Shown here piece by piece: positions 45,926-56,091 of a stretch of DNA of 62,313 nucleotides. Under the pieces are notes generated by a model. It saw only the letters and a list, made by a program, of their open reading frames with translations. It was not told the DNA's origin and ran no database searches. Source of the stretch: an uncultured Pelagibacteraceae bacterium (GTDB taxonomy: Bacteria; Pseudomonadota; Alphaproteobacteria; Pelagibacterales; Pelagibacteraceae). The DNA is taken from NCBI GenBank assembly GCA_902567045.1, contig CACFLJ010000008.1, positions 1 to 62,313 of the forward strand, read 5' to 3'. The position numbers were made by a program, and so were the translations under genes. Each line of letters begins with the position of its first letter. Position 1 is the stretch's first letter.

Positions 45926-47184
45926 TAATCAATTTTATTCATTTTAGCAGATCTACCAAGGTCTTCTTCAATACGAATTAGTTGGTTATATTTTGCTATT
46001 CTCTCTGATCTTGCAAGAGACCCAGTTTTGATTTGATTTGATTTGGTGCCCACTGCTAAATCAGCAATAAATGTGTCTTCAGTATCGCCAGATCTATGAG
46101 AGATGATTGTTTTAAAACCAATAAGTTGAGCAAATTTTATTACTTCTAACGTTTCGGTTACTGTCCCAATTTGGTTCAATTTTATCAAAATACTATTTGC
46201 AGATAAGTTTAGAAAACCTATTTTTAATCTTTCAAGATTAGTTACAAAAAGGTCATCACCTATTATTTGTGTTTTGTTTTTTGTTCTATTAACAAATTTA
46301 GACCATGCCTTCCAATCATCCTCACCAAATGGATCCTCGATTGATTTAATTTGATATTTTTTAATAAGCTCTAAATATTTTTTAATTGATTGATCGACAC
46401 TTATGTAATTTTTAGAATGAATTGAATATTTACTTTTTTTAATTAGTTCGTTTGCTGCAACATCTAAACAAATAGATACATCTTTACCATTTTTAAAACC
46501 TGATTTTTTAATTGCTTGAACTATAAGTTTTAAAGCACTCTCATTATCACTTATCATTGGTGCAAAGCCACCTTCATCACCTACATTAATAGAGTGACCA
46601 GCTTTTTTTAATAATACTTTTAAATTGTTTATTACTAAAAAACACATTCTAACAGCATCATTAAATGATTTTGCTTTATCAGGTCTAATCATAAACTCTT
46701 GTATTCTAAGGCCATTATCAGCATGTGCACCCCCATTAATAATATTCATTAAAGGAAAGGGGAGTTTAAAATTTTTTTTGACAATAAAATTTTTATATAA
46801 AGGTATTTTTTTAACTTTTGCTGATAATTTTTTTACAGCCATGGATACAGCTAATATTGTATTCGCACCTAACTTTGTTTTTTGTTTTGTGCCATCTAAT
46901 TTTATAAGAATACTATCTATTCTCTCTTGGTCATGGATATTTTGATTTTTTAATTTTTTTGAAATTAATTTATTAACAGTTGCAACCGGTATTAAAACGC
47001 TTTTTCCTAGGTATTTTTTATTACTTTTATCTCTTTTTTCATAAGCCTCAAAAGTTCCTGTTGAAGCACCTGAAGGACAAATTGCTGAAGCACTTAAATT
47101 ATTTGAAAATACCTCAGCCTCAATGGTAGGATTTCCTCTACTGTCATAAACCTGTCTTGCTACAACTTTTTTGATTTTACTCAT
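45925..47184 (-). CDS. eno: enolase
   Basis: A 419-residue enolase of full length. Motifs are VYDSRGNPTIEAEV, PSGASTGTFEAYEKRD, INGGAHADN, VGDEGGFAPMI, QSIEDPFGEDDW region (reads KSIEDPFGEDD), GDDLFVTN and SHRSGDTEDTFIADLAVG. Metal ligands and the catalytic lysine regions are intact. It interconverts 2-phosphoglycerate and phosphoenolpyruvate. It sits between kdsA (3 bases) and ftsB (one-base overlap). Confidence 0.97.
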   Translation of the reverse strand: MSKIKKVVARQVYDSRGNPTIEAEVFSNNLSASAICPSGASTGTFEAYEKRDKSNKKYLGKSVLIPVATVNKLISKKLKNQNIHDQERIDSILIKLDGTKQKTKLGANTILAVSMAVKKLSAKVKKIPLYKNFIVKKNFKLPFPLMNIINGGAHADNGLRIQEFMIRPDKAKSFNDAVRMCFLVINNLKVLLKKAGHSINVGDEGGFAPMISDNESALKLIVQAIKKSGFKNGKDVSICLDVAANELIKKSKYSIHSKNYISVDQSIKKYLELIKKYQIKSIEDPFGEDDWKAWSKFVNRTKNKTQIIGDDLFVTNLERLKIGFLNLSANSILIKLNQIGTVTETLEVIKFAQLIGFKTIISHRSGDTEDTFIADLAVGTKSNQIKTGSLARSERIAKYNQLIRIEEDLGRSAKMNKID

Positions 47185-47187
47185 TAA

Positions 47188-48012
47188 TTATTTTTTAACT
47201 AAATTATCAATTTCTACTATTTGATTAATTAGCTCGTCTAATTTGTCTAAAGGGACCATGTTTGGACCATCTGATGGAGCATTATCAGGGTCTTGATGCG
47301 TTTCCAAAAAAATAGCTGCAACTCCTACTGCAACAGCTGCTCTAGACAAATACTCAACAAATTCTCTTTGACCACCACTTTTTTCACCTAGACCACCAGG
47401 TTGTTGCACTGAATGAGTTCCATCAAATACTACTGGATAACCATTTTTTGCCATGATGGGAATAGATCTCATATCTGAGACTAACGTATTATAACCAAAG
47501 CTAGCTCCTCTTTCGGTCACTAAAATATTTTCATTACCACTATCAGAAATTTTTTTGGTTACATTCACCATATCCCACGGTGCTAGAAATTGACCCTTTT
47601 TCACATTAATGATTTTATTGGTTTTAGCAGCAGCAATTAATAAATCTGTTTGCCTACAAAGGAATGCTGGTATTTGAAGAACATCTACGTGATTAGAAAC
47701 TAGGGAACATTGTTCTTCATTATGTATATCGGTAAGAACGGGTACTTTAATATCTTTTTTGATTTTATCAAATACAGGCAAGGAGTTTTCTAAACCAGCT
47801 CCTCTTTTACCTTTAAGACTAGTTCTGTTTGCCTTATCAAATGAAGTTTTATAAATAAATCCAATATTATACTTTGTCACTATTTCTTTAATTTTGCCTG
47901 CCATATCCAAAGCATGTTGCTCAGTTTCAAGTTGACAAGGTCCAGCTATTAAACAAATTTTATTTTTGTTTGAAATTTCTATACCGTTACAATTAACTAT
48001 TTTATTTTCCAT
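47188..48012 (-). CDS. kdsA: 3-deoxy-D-manno-octulosonate 8-phosphate synthase
   Basis: A 274-residue enzyme of full length. It has [68 protein letters not shown] and [13 protein letters not shown], and ends with [16 protein letters not shown]. It condenses phosphoenolpyruvate with arabinose-5-phosphate for KDO of the lipopolysaccharide core. It overlaps pyrG by 11 bases. With the lpx genes at the right end it implies an intact lipid A-KDO route. Confidence 0.96.
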   Translation of the reverse strand: MENKIVNCNGIEISNKNKICLIAGPCQLETEQHALDMAGKIKEIVTKYNIGFIYKTSFDKANRTSLKGKRGAGLENSLPVFDKIKKDIKVPVLTDIHNEEQCSLVSNHVDVLQIPAFLCRQTDLLIAAAKTNKIINVKKGQFLAPWDMVNVTKKISDSGNENILVTERGASFGYNTLVSDMRSIPIMAKNGYPVVFDGTHSVQQPGGLGEKSGGQREFVEYLSRAAVAVGVAAIFLETHQDPDNAPSDGPNMVPLDKLDELINQIVEIDNLVKK

Positions 48013-49624
48013 TAAAAGATTTTGCAGCTTTAATAAATGATGAGAATAAAGGATGAGGATTTAAAGGTCTAGATTTAAATTCTGGATGAAACTGAACTCC
48101 AATAAACCATGGATGATTTTTAAGTTCAATAATTTCAGGTAATTGATTGTCAGGAGAAATTCCTGAAAACATCAAACCTTTTTTTTCAAATTTTTGCATT
48201 AAATTTATATTGACTTCATATCTGTGTCTGTGTCTCTCCTTAATCATATTAGATTTATAGATATTTTTTATGGCAGAATTATTTCTTAGTTTTGCCTCAT
48301 ATAGACCTAACCTCATTGTTCCTCCAAGGTTTTTATCGGTTCCTTTTATAATTTTTCCATCTTTGTTCCATTCATCAATTAATCCTATTATGGGAAAACA
48401 ATTTTTATCTAATTCACTAGAGCCAGCTTTTTTAATTTTTAAAATATTTCTTGAAAACTCAATCATGGCCATTTGCATTCCAAAACAAATACCTAGAAAA
48501 GGTATTTTTTTCTCTCTAGCATATCTAATTGCCTCAATTTTTCCCTCTGTTCCTCTTTTGCCAAACCCTCCTGGTATCAATATTCCCGATACATTCTTTA
48601 ATTTTGATTTAATTTCCTTTGATCTAAGCTTATCTGATTCTATTCTTACTAAGTTAACTTTAACTTTATTTGAAATTCCCCCATGTGTAAGTGCCTCATC
48701 AAGTGATTTGTAAGCATCTTTTAAATTTACATATTTACCTATGATAGCAATATTTACTATTTGTTTTGTTTTTAAAACTATATTTGTTATTTTTTTCCAA
48801 GGTAACAAGTTTGGTCTTTTTCTAGATTTTATTTTAAAGAATTTTAAGACTTGTTTATCTAATTTTTGATTAAAGAAACTAATTGGGGCTTCATAAATAG
48901 TTTTTACATCAACTGTTTCTATAACATTAACAATGTCCACATTACAAAATAAGGATATTTTTCTTCTTTGATCTAAAGGAATGGACTGTTGAGATCTACA
49001 GATCACTATATCAGGTTGAATTCCTATACTTCTTAATTCTTTAACAGAATGTTGTGTTGGTTTTGTTTTAATTTCATCTGAAGATTTTAAAAAAGGAACA
49101 AATGTTAAATGAATAAATAATGATTTTAATCTTCCATTATCATTTGAAAACTGTCTTATTGCTTCTAAAAATGGCAAACTCTCAATATCACCGACTGTTC
49201 CTCCAATTTCACAAATTACAAAATCTTCATTTGTTATATCTTTTTTTATAAACTCTTTAATTCTATCTGTAACATGTGGAATAACTTGAACTGTTTTTCC
49301 AAGATAACCTCCTCTTCTCTCTTTTTTTATTATATCACTATAAATTCTACCTGTAGTAATGTTATCAGATTGTTTGGCTGAAATATTTGTAAATCTTTCG
49401 TAATGTCCTAAATCTAAATCTGTTTCAGCGCCATCATCAGTTACAAAAACTTCACCATGTTGAAATGGACTCATTGTTCCAGGATCAACATTTAAATATG
49501 GATCCATTTTTCTTATTCTAACCTTATAGCCTTGTGATCTAAGCAAATATCCAAGCGATGCTGATGACAAACCTTTACCTAGTGATGAAACCACGCCGCC
49601 AGTGACAAATATATATCGCGCCAT
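48002..49624 (-). CDS. pyrG: CTP synthase
   Basis: A 540-residue enzyme. The synthetase domain starts with [20 protein letters not shown] and [20 protein letters not shown]. The glutaminase domain (from about residue 290) has the nucleophile elbow [10 protein letters not shown] and the His/Glu of [12 protein letters not shown]. It makes CTP from UTP and glutamine. It is 40 bases from secG and overlaps kdsA by 11 bases. Confidence 0.97.
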   Translation of the reverse strand: MARYIFVTGGVVSSLGKGLSSASLGYLLRSQGYKVRIRKMDPYLNVDPGTMSPFQHGEVFVTDDGAETDLDLGHYERFTNISAKQSDNITTGRIYSDIIKKERRGGYLGKTVQVIPHVTDRIKEFIKKDITNEDFVICEIGGTVGDIESLPFLEAIRQFSNDNGRLKSLFIHLTFVPFLKSSDEIKTKPTQHSVKELRSIGIQPDIVICRSQQSIPLDQRRKISLFCNVDIVNVIETVDVKTIYEAPISFFNQKLDKQVLKFFKIKSRKRPNLLPWKKITNIVLKTKQIVNIAIIGKYVNLKDAYKSLDEALTHGGISNKVKVNLVRIESDKLRSKEIKSKLKNVSGILIPGGFGKRGTEGKIEAIRYAREKKIPFLGICFGMQMAMIEFSRNILKIKKAGSSELDKNCFPIIGLIDEWNKDGKIIKGTDKNLGGTMRLGLYEAKLRNNSAIKNIYKSNMIKERHRHRYEVNINLMQKFEKKGLMFSGISPDNQLPEIIELKNHPWFIGVQFHPEFKSRPLNPHPLFSSFIKAAKSFNGK

Positions 49625-49664
49625 GGAATTATGTTATAGCCAATGAATTGTAAAAATAAAAGTA

Positions 49665-49967
49665 TTAATTATTATTTTCTGGTAATTTAGGAGCATCATC
49701 TGCATTTTCTTCTATTTTATCAATCACAGAAGTGTTTGAAGGAAGATCTCCCCGTGAAGTAATAGTTAATCCTAGACTACAAATTATGAATAATGTTGCA
49801 ACAATAGCCGTTGCTTTAGTCATAAAATTCCCAGCTGACCTTGAAAACATAAAGTTATCTTGAGAAACTCCAATACCCAATGCTCCACCTTCAGATTTTT
49901 GGAACAAAACCAACAATACTAGAATCGCTGCTAATATTATATTTATAATTAATAGTATATTTTCCAC
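49665..49967 (-). CDS. secG: preprotein translocase subunit SecG
   Basis: A 100-residue protein with two membrane helices (residues 3-22 and 51-70) around the SecG signature LVLFQKSEGGALGIG and the FMFSRSAGNFMTKATAIVA stretch. The hydrophilic acidic tail (IDKIEENADDAPKL) is typical of alphaproteobacteria. SecG assists SecYE in protein export. It follows tpiA by 5 bases. Confidence 0.93.
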   Translation of the reverse strand: MENILLIINIILAAILVLLVLFQKSEGGALGIGVSQDNFMFSRSAGNFMTKATAIVATLFIICSLGLTITSRGDLPSNTSVIDKIEENADDAPKLPENNN

Positions 49968-49972
49968 GACGC

Positions 49973-50719
49973 CTAATTAATTGATTTTTTCATTATATCA
50001 ATAAATATTTTTTCATTAGTTGATGCACCACCAACCAAAAAACCATCAATATTATCGATTCTCAATAAATTTTTTATATTTTTTGGGTTTACAGAGCCTC
50101 CATATAAAATCTTAGATTTTGTAAATTTTTTTGAAATCTTCAAGGTGTTTTTTATAAAACTAATGTTTTTTTTTAAATCATTTTCACTAGGAATAATGCC
50201 TGTGCCAATCGACCAAACAGGTTCATATGCAATTATAACTTTATTTAAATTCTTTAAATTTTTTAAACCTTCAAGTAATTGTTTTTTTAAAACATATTTT
50301 GTTTTATATTTTTTTTTATCAATCAATTTTTCGCCTATGCATAAAATGACATTTAATTTTTCATTAAGTGCAGACTTAATCTTTAAATTAATTTTTTTAT
50401 TATCATTTTCTGCTCTTGTTTCTGAATGTCCAATTATAACAAACTCACCCCCTAAATCTTTAATCATCTTTGAGCTTATAGCTCCTGTGAAAGGTCCATA
50501 GTTTATTTGTGTATGACAATCTTGAGCACCAATTTTAATATTTGATTTTTTTGTTTTATCTACAAAAGGTTTGATCAATGTATAAGGTGGACAATAGATA
50601 ATATTGGCTTTAAGTTTCTTTGTTTTTGAATAACTTATTACTTTATTTAATGAATTAACCGACTTAACTGACCCAAACATCTTCCAATTGGCAATGAAAT
50701 ACATTTTATTATTTGTCAT
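49973..50719 (-). CDS. tpiA: triosephosphate isomerase
   Basis: A 248-residue TIM barrel. The substrate Lys is in FIANWKMFGS (Asn-Trp-Lys), the catalytic His in FVIIGHSETRAEND, the catalytic Glu in IAYEPVWSIGTG, and the phosphate loop in ILYGGSVNPKN. It interconverts dihydroxyacetone phosphate and glyceraldehyde-3-phosphate, so it also receives the GlpD product. It is the first gene of tpiA-secG-pyrG-kdsA-eno-ftsB-lipA and is divergent from the ppiD-like gene across 61 bases. Confidence 0.96.
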   Translation of the reverse strand: MTNNKMYFIANWKMFGSVKSVNSLNKVISYSKTKKLKANIIYCPPYTLIKPFVDKTKKSNIKIGAQDCHTQINYGPFTGAISSKMIKDLGGEFVIIGHSETRAENDNKKINLKIKSALNEKLNVILCIGEKLIDKKKYKTKYVLKKQLLEGLKNLKNLNKVIIAYEPVWSIGTGIIPSENDLKKNISFIKNTLKISKKFTKSKILYGGSVNPKNIKNLLRIDNIDGFLVGGASTNEKIFIDIMKKSIN

Positions 50720-50780
50720 AAAGATTAATATAATTTATATGTTTATTTTTTTTTAGATCAATAAATAAAGACAATAGAAT

Positions 50781-52202
50781 ATGATAAGTAAATTAAGAGG
50801 TTTCTCAAATTCAAAATTAGCTGGAATACTTGTCGGAATTATTATAATTCCATTTGTATTTTGGGGCATGGGTAGTGTTTTTAGTGGAGGTAATACAAAC
50901 AACGTTGCTAAGATAAACAATGAAGCAATCTCATCAAAAGATTTTGTAAATTTTATAAACGAGTCTAGACTCACAAATGACATTATAAAAGCAAACATAG
51001 ATAAAAATATTATTGAAAATATTTTATCAGAATTGGTATCTGAAAAATTAATTGAGATGGAAATTAAAGAATTAAATGTATCAATGTCAGAGGAGGCATT
51101 GGCAAATAAAATAAGATCTAATTCAATACTACTTGATGATAATAAGAAGTTTTCAAGAGTTAAGTATGAAAAATTTCTATTAGAAAACAACTTAAGTGCT
51201 TCGACTTTTGAAAATTCATTAAAGAAACAAGAGCTTAAAGAAAATTTATTTAATTATATTAGTGGGGGAATTAAGTCGCCTTATTTTTTAAAAAATAAAA
51301 TATATATCAATGAAAATAAAAAAATTGAGATCGAATTTTTAGATTTAGACTTAGTTCATGATAAAACCGCAACTAAATTAGAAGTTGAGGATTTTATTAA
51401 AAATAATCAAGAAATTTTGAAAATCGATTTTATTGATGTGACTTATGCAAAAATTACCCCTAAAAATCTAATAGAAATAGATGAGTTTAATGATGAATTT
51501 TTTAAGAAAATTGATGAAATAGAAAATAATATTTTAAACGGATCAAATATAAGAGAAATTAATGAAATTTATAATTTCAAACTAAATGAAATTAACAATT
51601 TTGTCTTGAATGATGATTCAGATGAAATACTTGAAGAAATTTACTCAAAAAGAAACCAAGATAAAATACAACTAGTTGACAAAAATGATTATTATCTAAT
51701 TTTTGAAATATCAAATATTAACAAAAAAATTCCAAACAAAACAGATCCAAAATTTTTAGAAAAAGTTAAAAATAATGTAATTTTGAAAAAGAAATTTGAA
51801 TTTAATAAAAGTCTTTTTGAAAAAATTGACGAAAAGATATTTAATGATGATGAGTTTTTGAAATTATCAAAAGATACAAATAATATTAAGACTATAAATA
51901 TTAAAAACAGTAATGATTACGAAGTTTTTGACCCAGATTCTTTAAAACTTTTATACACATTACCAAAAGAAAGTTTCTCATTAGTAACTGGGGAAACAAA
52001 TAAAGTTTTTCTTACAAAAATCAGGAATATTTATTATTCAGATATGGAAAAAAATAATGATAATGTTGAAGAATATTCTACTAAAGCAAATAACGATATT
52101 ATTAATGATGTTTATACATCTTATGATCTATCTTTAAATTCAAAATATAAGGTAAAAATTTTCAATCAAACAATTGACAGAGTTAAAAATTATTTTAGAT
52201 AA
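50781..52202 (+). CDS. PpiD/SurA-like periplasmic chaperone without a clear PPIase domain
   Basis: A 473-residue protein with an N-terminal membrane anchor (residues 13-30, AGILVGIIIIPFVFWGMG) and a SurA_N-type chaperone region at about residues 40-160 (VAKINNEAISSKDFVNFIN, ELVSEKLIEMEIKELN). The C-terminal 300 residues are very rich in Asn, Lys, Glu and Ile. No parvulin PPIase motif can be recognised; at most the NNILNGSNIREINEI stretch may be a relic. PpiD-family proteins escort outer-membrane proteins emerging from the Sec channel. It starts the operon that continues into trpE (one shared base). Confidence 0.75.
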   Translation: MISKLRGFSNSKLAGILVGIIIIPFVFWGMGSVFSGGNTNNVAKINNEAISSKDFVNFINESRLTNDIIKANIDKNIIENILSELVSEKLIEMEIKELNVSMSEEALANKIRSNSILLDDNKKFSRVKYEKFLLENNLSASTFENSLKKQELKENLFNYISGGIKSPYFLKNKIYINENKKIEIEFLDLDLVHDKTATKLEVEDFIKNNQEILKIDFIDVTYAKITPKNLIEIDEFNDEFFKKIDEIENNILNGSNIREINEIYNFKLNEINNFVLNDDSDEILEEIYSKRNQDKIQLVDKNDYYLIFEISNINKKIPNKTDPKFLEKVKNNVILKKKFEFNKSLFEKIDEKIFNDDEFLKLSKDTNNIKTINIKNSNDYEVFDPDSLKLLYTLPKESFSLVTGETNKVFLTKIRNIYYSDMEKNNDNVEEYSTKANNDIINDVYTSYDLSLNSKYKVKIFNQTIDRVKNYFR

Positions 52203-53659
52203 TGTTGAATATTGATCTAAAGTTATTTAAGAAAAATCACAAAAAAAGTAAAAATCAAGTTCTTTACCATGCGATAAAATCAAATGGTCTAAAAGAAATA
52301 GAAAATTTAATTAATAACTTTTTAAATGTAAGAAATAGCTTCGTATTCGAGTCTGTTGAAAAAGGTTTCATAAAAGGCAGATATACAATTTTTGGTAAAA
52401 ACCCTGATAAAATTTGGGAATTTAATAATAATAACTGTGTTCTGAAGTATGAAAATAAAAGAAAAAAATTAAGAGGAACTCCAAAAGATAATATTGAGAA
52501 AATAATCGAAAATTTTAATTTCGAAATACCAAGTGAATTACCACCAATTAGCTCAATTATATCAGGATATTTTTCTTATGATACAATAAGATATATCGAG
52601 AAAATTCCTAATACGACAAAAAATGATCTTAAAATTCCTGATGCAAGAATTTTGAGACCAAAAAATCTTATAGTTTTTGATAATGAAGAAAAAAAATTAT
52701 TTTTTATAGTCAACTGTTTTTCAGATGAAAAAATCAAAAACTATCCAGCTAAGTATGAACAAATACAAAGAGAAATAGAAGAAATGATTTTTTTAGCTAA
52801 CTATTCTTACAAGATAAATCAATCAAAAACTAAGATTTCCAAACCAAAAATTAGATCAAATATCTCAAAAAAGAAATTCCTTAGCAATGTTACTAAAGCT
52901 AAAAATTACATTAAAATAGGAGATATTTTTCAAGTTGTTCTAAGTCAAAGGTTTGAAACAGATCTCAATAAAGAACCATTGGATATTTATAAGAAATTAA
53001 GAATTACTAACCCTTCCCCTTTTATGTATTTTTTTAATTTTGATGATTTTCAAATTATAGGCGCTAGTCCTGAAATACTTGTGAGGCTGAGAGATAATAA
53101 AATAACTATTAGACCTATTGCTGGCACAAGACCTAGAGGTAAAAATAAAAAAGAAGATAAATTTTATGAAAAGGATCTTTTAAAGGATAAAAAAGAGCTT
53201 TCTGAGCACTTGATGCTTCTTGATCTAGGTAGAAATGATACTGGAAAAGTTTCTAAAATTAACACCGTTAAAGTTACCGAAAGTTTTAAGATAGAGCGAT
53301 ATTCGCATGTAATGCACATAGTCTCCAATGTTGAAGGTGTATTTAATAAAAAATATGGCAAATTTGATACTTTATTAGCTGGCTTTCCCGCTGGAACAGT
53401 ATCAGGTGCACCTAAAATAAGAGCAATGGAGATTATAGATGAATTAGAAACCACAAGAAGAAAAGTTTATGCAGGTGGTATTGGTTATTTTTCTGCAAAT
53501 GGTGATTTTGATACTTGCATCGCACTTAGAACTGCAATTTCAAAAAATAAAAAATTTTATGTGCAGTCTGGAGCTGGAATAGTTGCGGACAGTAAACCAA
53601 TTAATGAATTTAATGAAACTGTGAACAAAGCAAAAGCTTTAATTAAAGCTTTGGAGTAA
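52202..53659 (+). CDS. trpE: anthranilate synthase component I
   Basis: A 485-residue chorismate-utilising enzyme. The C-terminal catalytic domain has IKIGDIFQVVLSQRFE, the IAGTRPRGKN loop, ELSEHLMLLDLGRND, MHIVSNVEG, the FPAGTVSGAPKIRAMEII motif and a final VQSGAGIVADS. It makes anthranilate from chorismate using ammonia from TrpG. It shares one base with the preceding chaperone gene; trpG follows after 5 bases. No leader peptide or attenuator is seen before it. Confidence 0.95.
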   Translation: MLNIDLKLFKKNHKKSKNQVLYHAIKSNGLKEIENLINNFLNVRNSFVFESVEKGFIKGRYTIFGKNPDKIWEFNNNNCVLKYENKRKKLRGTPKDNIEKIIENFNFEIPSELPPISSIISGYFSYDTIRYIEKIPNTTKNDLKIPDARILRPKNLIVFDNEEKKLFFIVNCFSDEKIKNYPAKYEQIQREIEEMIFLANYSYKINQSKTKISKPKIRSNISKKKFLSNVTKAKNYIKIGDIFQVVLSQRFETDLNKEPLDIYKKLRITNPSPFMYFFNFDDFQIIGASPEILVRLRDNKITIRPIAGTRPRGKNKKEDKFYEKDLLKDKKELSEHLMLLDLGRNDTGKVSKINTVKVTESFKIERYSHVMHIVSNVEGVFNKKYGKFDTLLAGFPAGTVSGAPKIRAMEIIDELETTRRKVYAGGIGYFSANGDFDTCIALRTAISKNKKFYVQSGAGIVADSKPINEFNETVNKAKALIKALE

Positions 53660-53664
53660 AGAGA

Positions 53665-54228
53665 ATGAAGATAATTTTAATTGATAATTACGATAGCTTT
53701 ACATTCAATTTGTATCACTATCTTTCATCTTTTGCTAAAGTAGATGTATTAAGAAACGATAAAGTTGATCATCATTACATTTTAAAAAAGAAATATAATA
53801 AAATTGTAATTTCTCCAGGTCCTGGAAATCCTAATCAATCAGGAAATTGTCTTAAGATTGTAAAAAATTTGTATAAAAAAATTCCAATTCTTGGAGTTTG
53901 CTTAGGTCATCAAATTATTGGTCAAATATTTGGTTCTAAAATTATTCAGGCTAGAGAACTTGTGCATGGAAAAACAAGCAATATTTTAAATAAGAAAATT
54001 GGTATTTTAAATAATTTACCAAAAAGTTTTGCGGCTACCAGATATCATAGTTTAGTGATTGATAGAAAATCTTTATCTAAAGATCTAAAAATTACAGCAG
54101 ATACATCGGATGGAACAATAATGGGAGTTATGCATAAAAGATACAAAGTTCATGGAGTTCAATTTCATCCTGAAAGTATTAAAACAAAATATGGTTTAAA
54201 AATTTTAAAGAACTTTGTAAAAGAATGA
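53665..54228 (+). CDS. trpG: anthranilate synthase component II (glutamine amidotransferase)
   Basis: A 187-residue class I amidotransferase. LIDNYDSFTFNLYHYL begins the protein, IVISPGPGNPNQSG contains the oxyanion loop, the nucleophile Cys is in LGVCLGHQIIGQ, and the catalytic His and Glu in GVQFHPESI. It supplies ammonia to TrpE. It can double as PabA for folate; no separate pabA is visible in the window. It overlaps trpD as ATGA. Confidence 0.94.
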   Translation: MKIILIDNYDSFTFNLYHYLSSFAKVDVLRNDKVDHHYILKKKYNKIVISPGPGNPNQSGNCLKIVKNLYKKIPILGVCLGHQIIGQIFGSKIIQARELVHGKTSNILNKKIGILNNLPKSFAATRYHSLVIDRKSLSKDLKITADTSDGTIMGVMHKRYKVHGVQFHPESIKTKYGLKILKNFVKE

Positions 54229-55223
54229 ACATGGATAAATATTTAGAAAAACTCAGAAAAAAAATAAATTTAAATTTTGATGAAAGTAAAAATGCATTTA
54301 AGATATTAATGAATGGTGAAGCTAGTGATCAACAAATTTATGATTTTTTAACTTTACTATCGGTCAAAGGTGAAGCTTCAGATGAAATAGCTGGAGGCGT
54401 ATATGTATTAAGAGATAAGTCAAAAAGAGTAAAAGTTGAAGATTGCCTTGATACTTGCGGTACTGGTGGAGATGGTAAAGATACTTTAAATATTTCAACT
54501 GCATCAGCATTATTGTTAGCAAGTATGGGTGTTAAAGTAGCAAAGCATGGAAATAAAGCAGTTTCGTCCAAATGTGGGTCAGCCGACGTTCTTGAGGCCT
54601 TAAAGATAAGTATCAACTTAGAACCAAATCAAATCGAGGAGCAAATTCAAAAAAATAATTTTGGTTTCATGTTCGCCCCGAATTACCATTCAGCAATGAA
54701 ATATGTTGGCCCAACAAGAAAAAAAATAGGAAAAAGGACTATTTTTAACATGATAGGTCCATTAAGCAGCCCAGCACTTGTTGAAAGACAGGTCATTGGT
54801 GTTTTTGACAATAAACTTCTAAAAGTTTTTGCAAATGCACTGAAAAATCTAAACTTAAAGTTTGCATGGATTGTAAATAGTGAGGATGGTCTAGATGAGA
54901 TATCACCTTACGCTAAAACTAATGTTGTGCAATTGAAAAATAATGAAATATCTGAGTTTATAATTGATCCGAGCGAATTAAATGTTAATGCTGAAAAATT
55001 CGAAAATTTAGTTGGAGATGACGCTAAATTTAATTCTGATAAAATCTTAAATATTTTTCAAGGTGAAGATAATGATTTTTCTAAAGCTGTTTGTTTAAAT
55101 GCTGCAGCTGGATTAATAATATCTGAAAAATATGATGATTTTAAAATTGCTTATAATTATACAAGAGGTTTTATTAAGTCTGGATCAGCACTCAAATATA
55201 TAAAAAATATACAAAATGTCTGA
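54225..55223 (+). CDS. trpD: anthranilate phosphoribosyltransferase
   Basis: A 332-residue enzyme. The phosphoribosyl-pyrophosphate site is CLDTCGTGGDGKDTLNIST, followed by VAKHGNKAVSSKCGSADVLE and FNMIGPLSSPALVERQVIGV. The ATG at 54225 overlaps the trpG stop; a second Met two codons later (54231) is equally possible. It transfers the phosphoribosyl group to anthranilate. It overlaps trpC by 8 bases. Confidence 0.95.
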   Translation: MNMDKYLEKLRKKINLNFDESKNAFKILMNGEASDQQIYDFLTLLSVKGEASDEIAGGVYVLRDKSKRVKVEDCLDTCGTGGDGKDTLNISTASALLLASMGVKVAKHGNKAVSSKCGSADVLEALKISINLEPNQIEEQIQKNNFGFMFAPNYHSAMKYVGPTRKKIGKRTIFNMIGPLSSPALVERQVIGVFDNKLLKVFANALKNLNLKFAWIVNSEDGLDEISPYAKTNVVQLKNNEISEFIIDPSELNVNAEKFENLVGDDAKFNSDKILNIFQGEDNDFSKAVCLNAAAGLIISEKYDDFKIAYNYTRGFIKSGSALKYIKNIQNV

Positions 55224-56007
55224 AAATATCCTTCAGAAAATAATAGATCAAAAGAAAATTAAAGTTGAAAAATTAAAACTCGAAATTGATATAAACAGCT
55301 TGTTGGACACAATTAGTGAGAAAGCTTTTTTTTTAAATTTTAAAAAAAAAATACAAACAAAAAACTCAGAAAATAAAATATCAGTGATTGCTGAAATTAA
55401 AAAAGCGAGTCCATCTGCGGGTATTTTGATAGATGATTATGACCCTGTTAAAATTGCCAATATATATAATTCAAAAAACGTTACTTGTTTGTCTGTATTA
55501 ACCGAAGAAGATTTTTTTTTAGGAAATCTATCTCATATTTTTGAAATTAAAAAAAAAATTGAATTACCCATTCTTTGCAAAGACTTCTTTGTTGATAAAT
55601 TTCAAGTACCTTTAGCTAAAAGTTATGGCGCTGACGCAATCCTGATTATATTAGCTGGTATTTCTGAAAAAACTGCTGATGAAATTTACGAGGAAGCTTT
55701 AAAACAAAATATGAGTGTAATTGTTGAAGTTCATACAGTTGAAGAGGCAGAAAAATCATTAAAATATACTGATGCTTTAATTGGTATAAATAACCGAAAC
55801 CTAAAAACACTTAAAACTGAAATAAATACAACTTATGATATATATAATGCTGTATCAAATCACTCTTCCCCTCTAATTTCTGAGAGTGGTTTAAAAAGTA
55901 AAGAGGAATTGCTTGATATAAAGAAAAAAACTTCAATTAGTACTTTTTTAATTGGTGAATCACTTTTAAAAGATTTAGAAAATAATAATATTTTTTCTCT
56001 TTTATAG
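55216..56007 (+). CDS. trpC: indole-3-glycerol phosphate synthase
   Basis: A 263-residue TIM barrel. Catalytic segments are VIAEIKKASPSAGIL, VLTEEDFFLGNL, PILCKDFFVDKFQV, VIVEVHTVEEAEKSL, IGINNRNLKTL and ISESGLKSKEELL. It closes the indole ring in tryptophan synthesis. The gene trpF, which acts between TrpD and TrpC, and trpBA are not in the window. It is the last trp gene here; lexA follows after 84 bases. Confidence 0.95.
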   Translation: MSENILQKIIDQKKIKVEKLKLEIDINSLLDTISEKAFFLNFKKKIQTKNSENKISVIAEIKKASPSAGILIDDYDPVKIANIYNSKNVTCLSVLTEEDFFLGNLSHIFEIKKKIELPILCKDFFVDKFQVPLAKSYGADAILIILAGISEKTADEIYEEALKQNMSVIVEVHTVEEAEKSLKYTDALIGINNRNLKTLKTEINTTYDIYNAVSNHSSPLISESGLKSKEELLDIKKKTSISTFLIGESLLKDLENNNIFSLL

Positions 56008-56054
56008 AAATTTTCCTTTATTTTTGTTGCTTTTTAGCTGTTGTGTAAATTGAA

Positions 56055-56069
56055 GAACTTTTATAGAAC
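56055..56069 (-). promoter_or_regulatory. SOS box (LexA operator) upstream of lexA
   Basis: On the minus strand the bases read GTTCTATAAAAGTTC, a perfect match to the alphaproteobacterial LexA site GTTC-N7-GTTC. It ends 23 bases before the lexA ATG, so LexA would repress its own gene. A further GTTC lies at 56087-56090. Confidence 0.75.
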
Positions 56070-56091
56070 ATTGATGTACTTAATTTGTTCT

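Noticed and set aside
48270..48713. A 147-codon open frame opposite pyrG
   Set aside because: It lies wholly within a conserved enzyme gene, matches no family and follows the reverse-complement bias of the coding strand.
56008..56054. Trp-type attenuator or riboswitch near the trp genes
   Set aside because: No Trp-rich leader peptide or paired antiterminator stems were seen before trpE or after trpC.
56041..56091. Longer N-terminus for LexA
   Set aside because: It would place the SOS box inside the coding region and add 17 residues before the conserved helix-turn-helix start.
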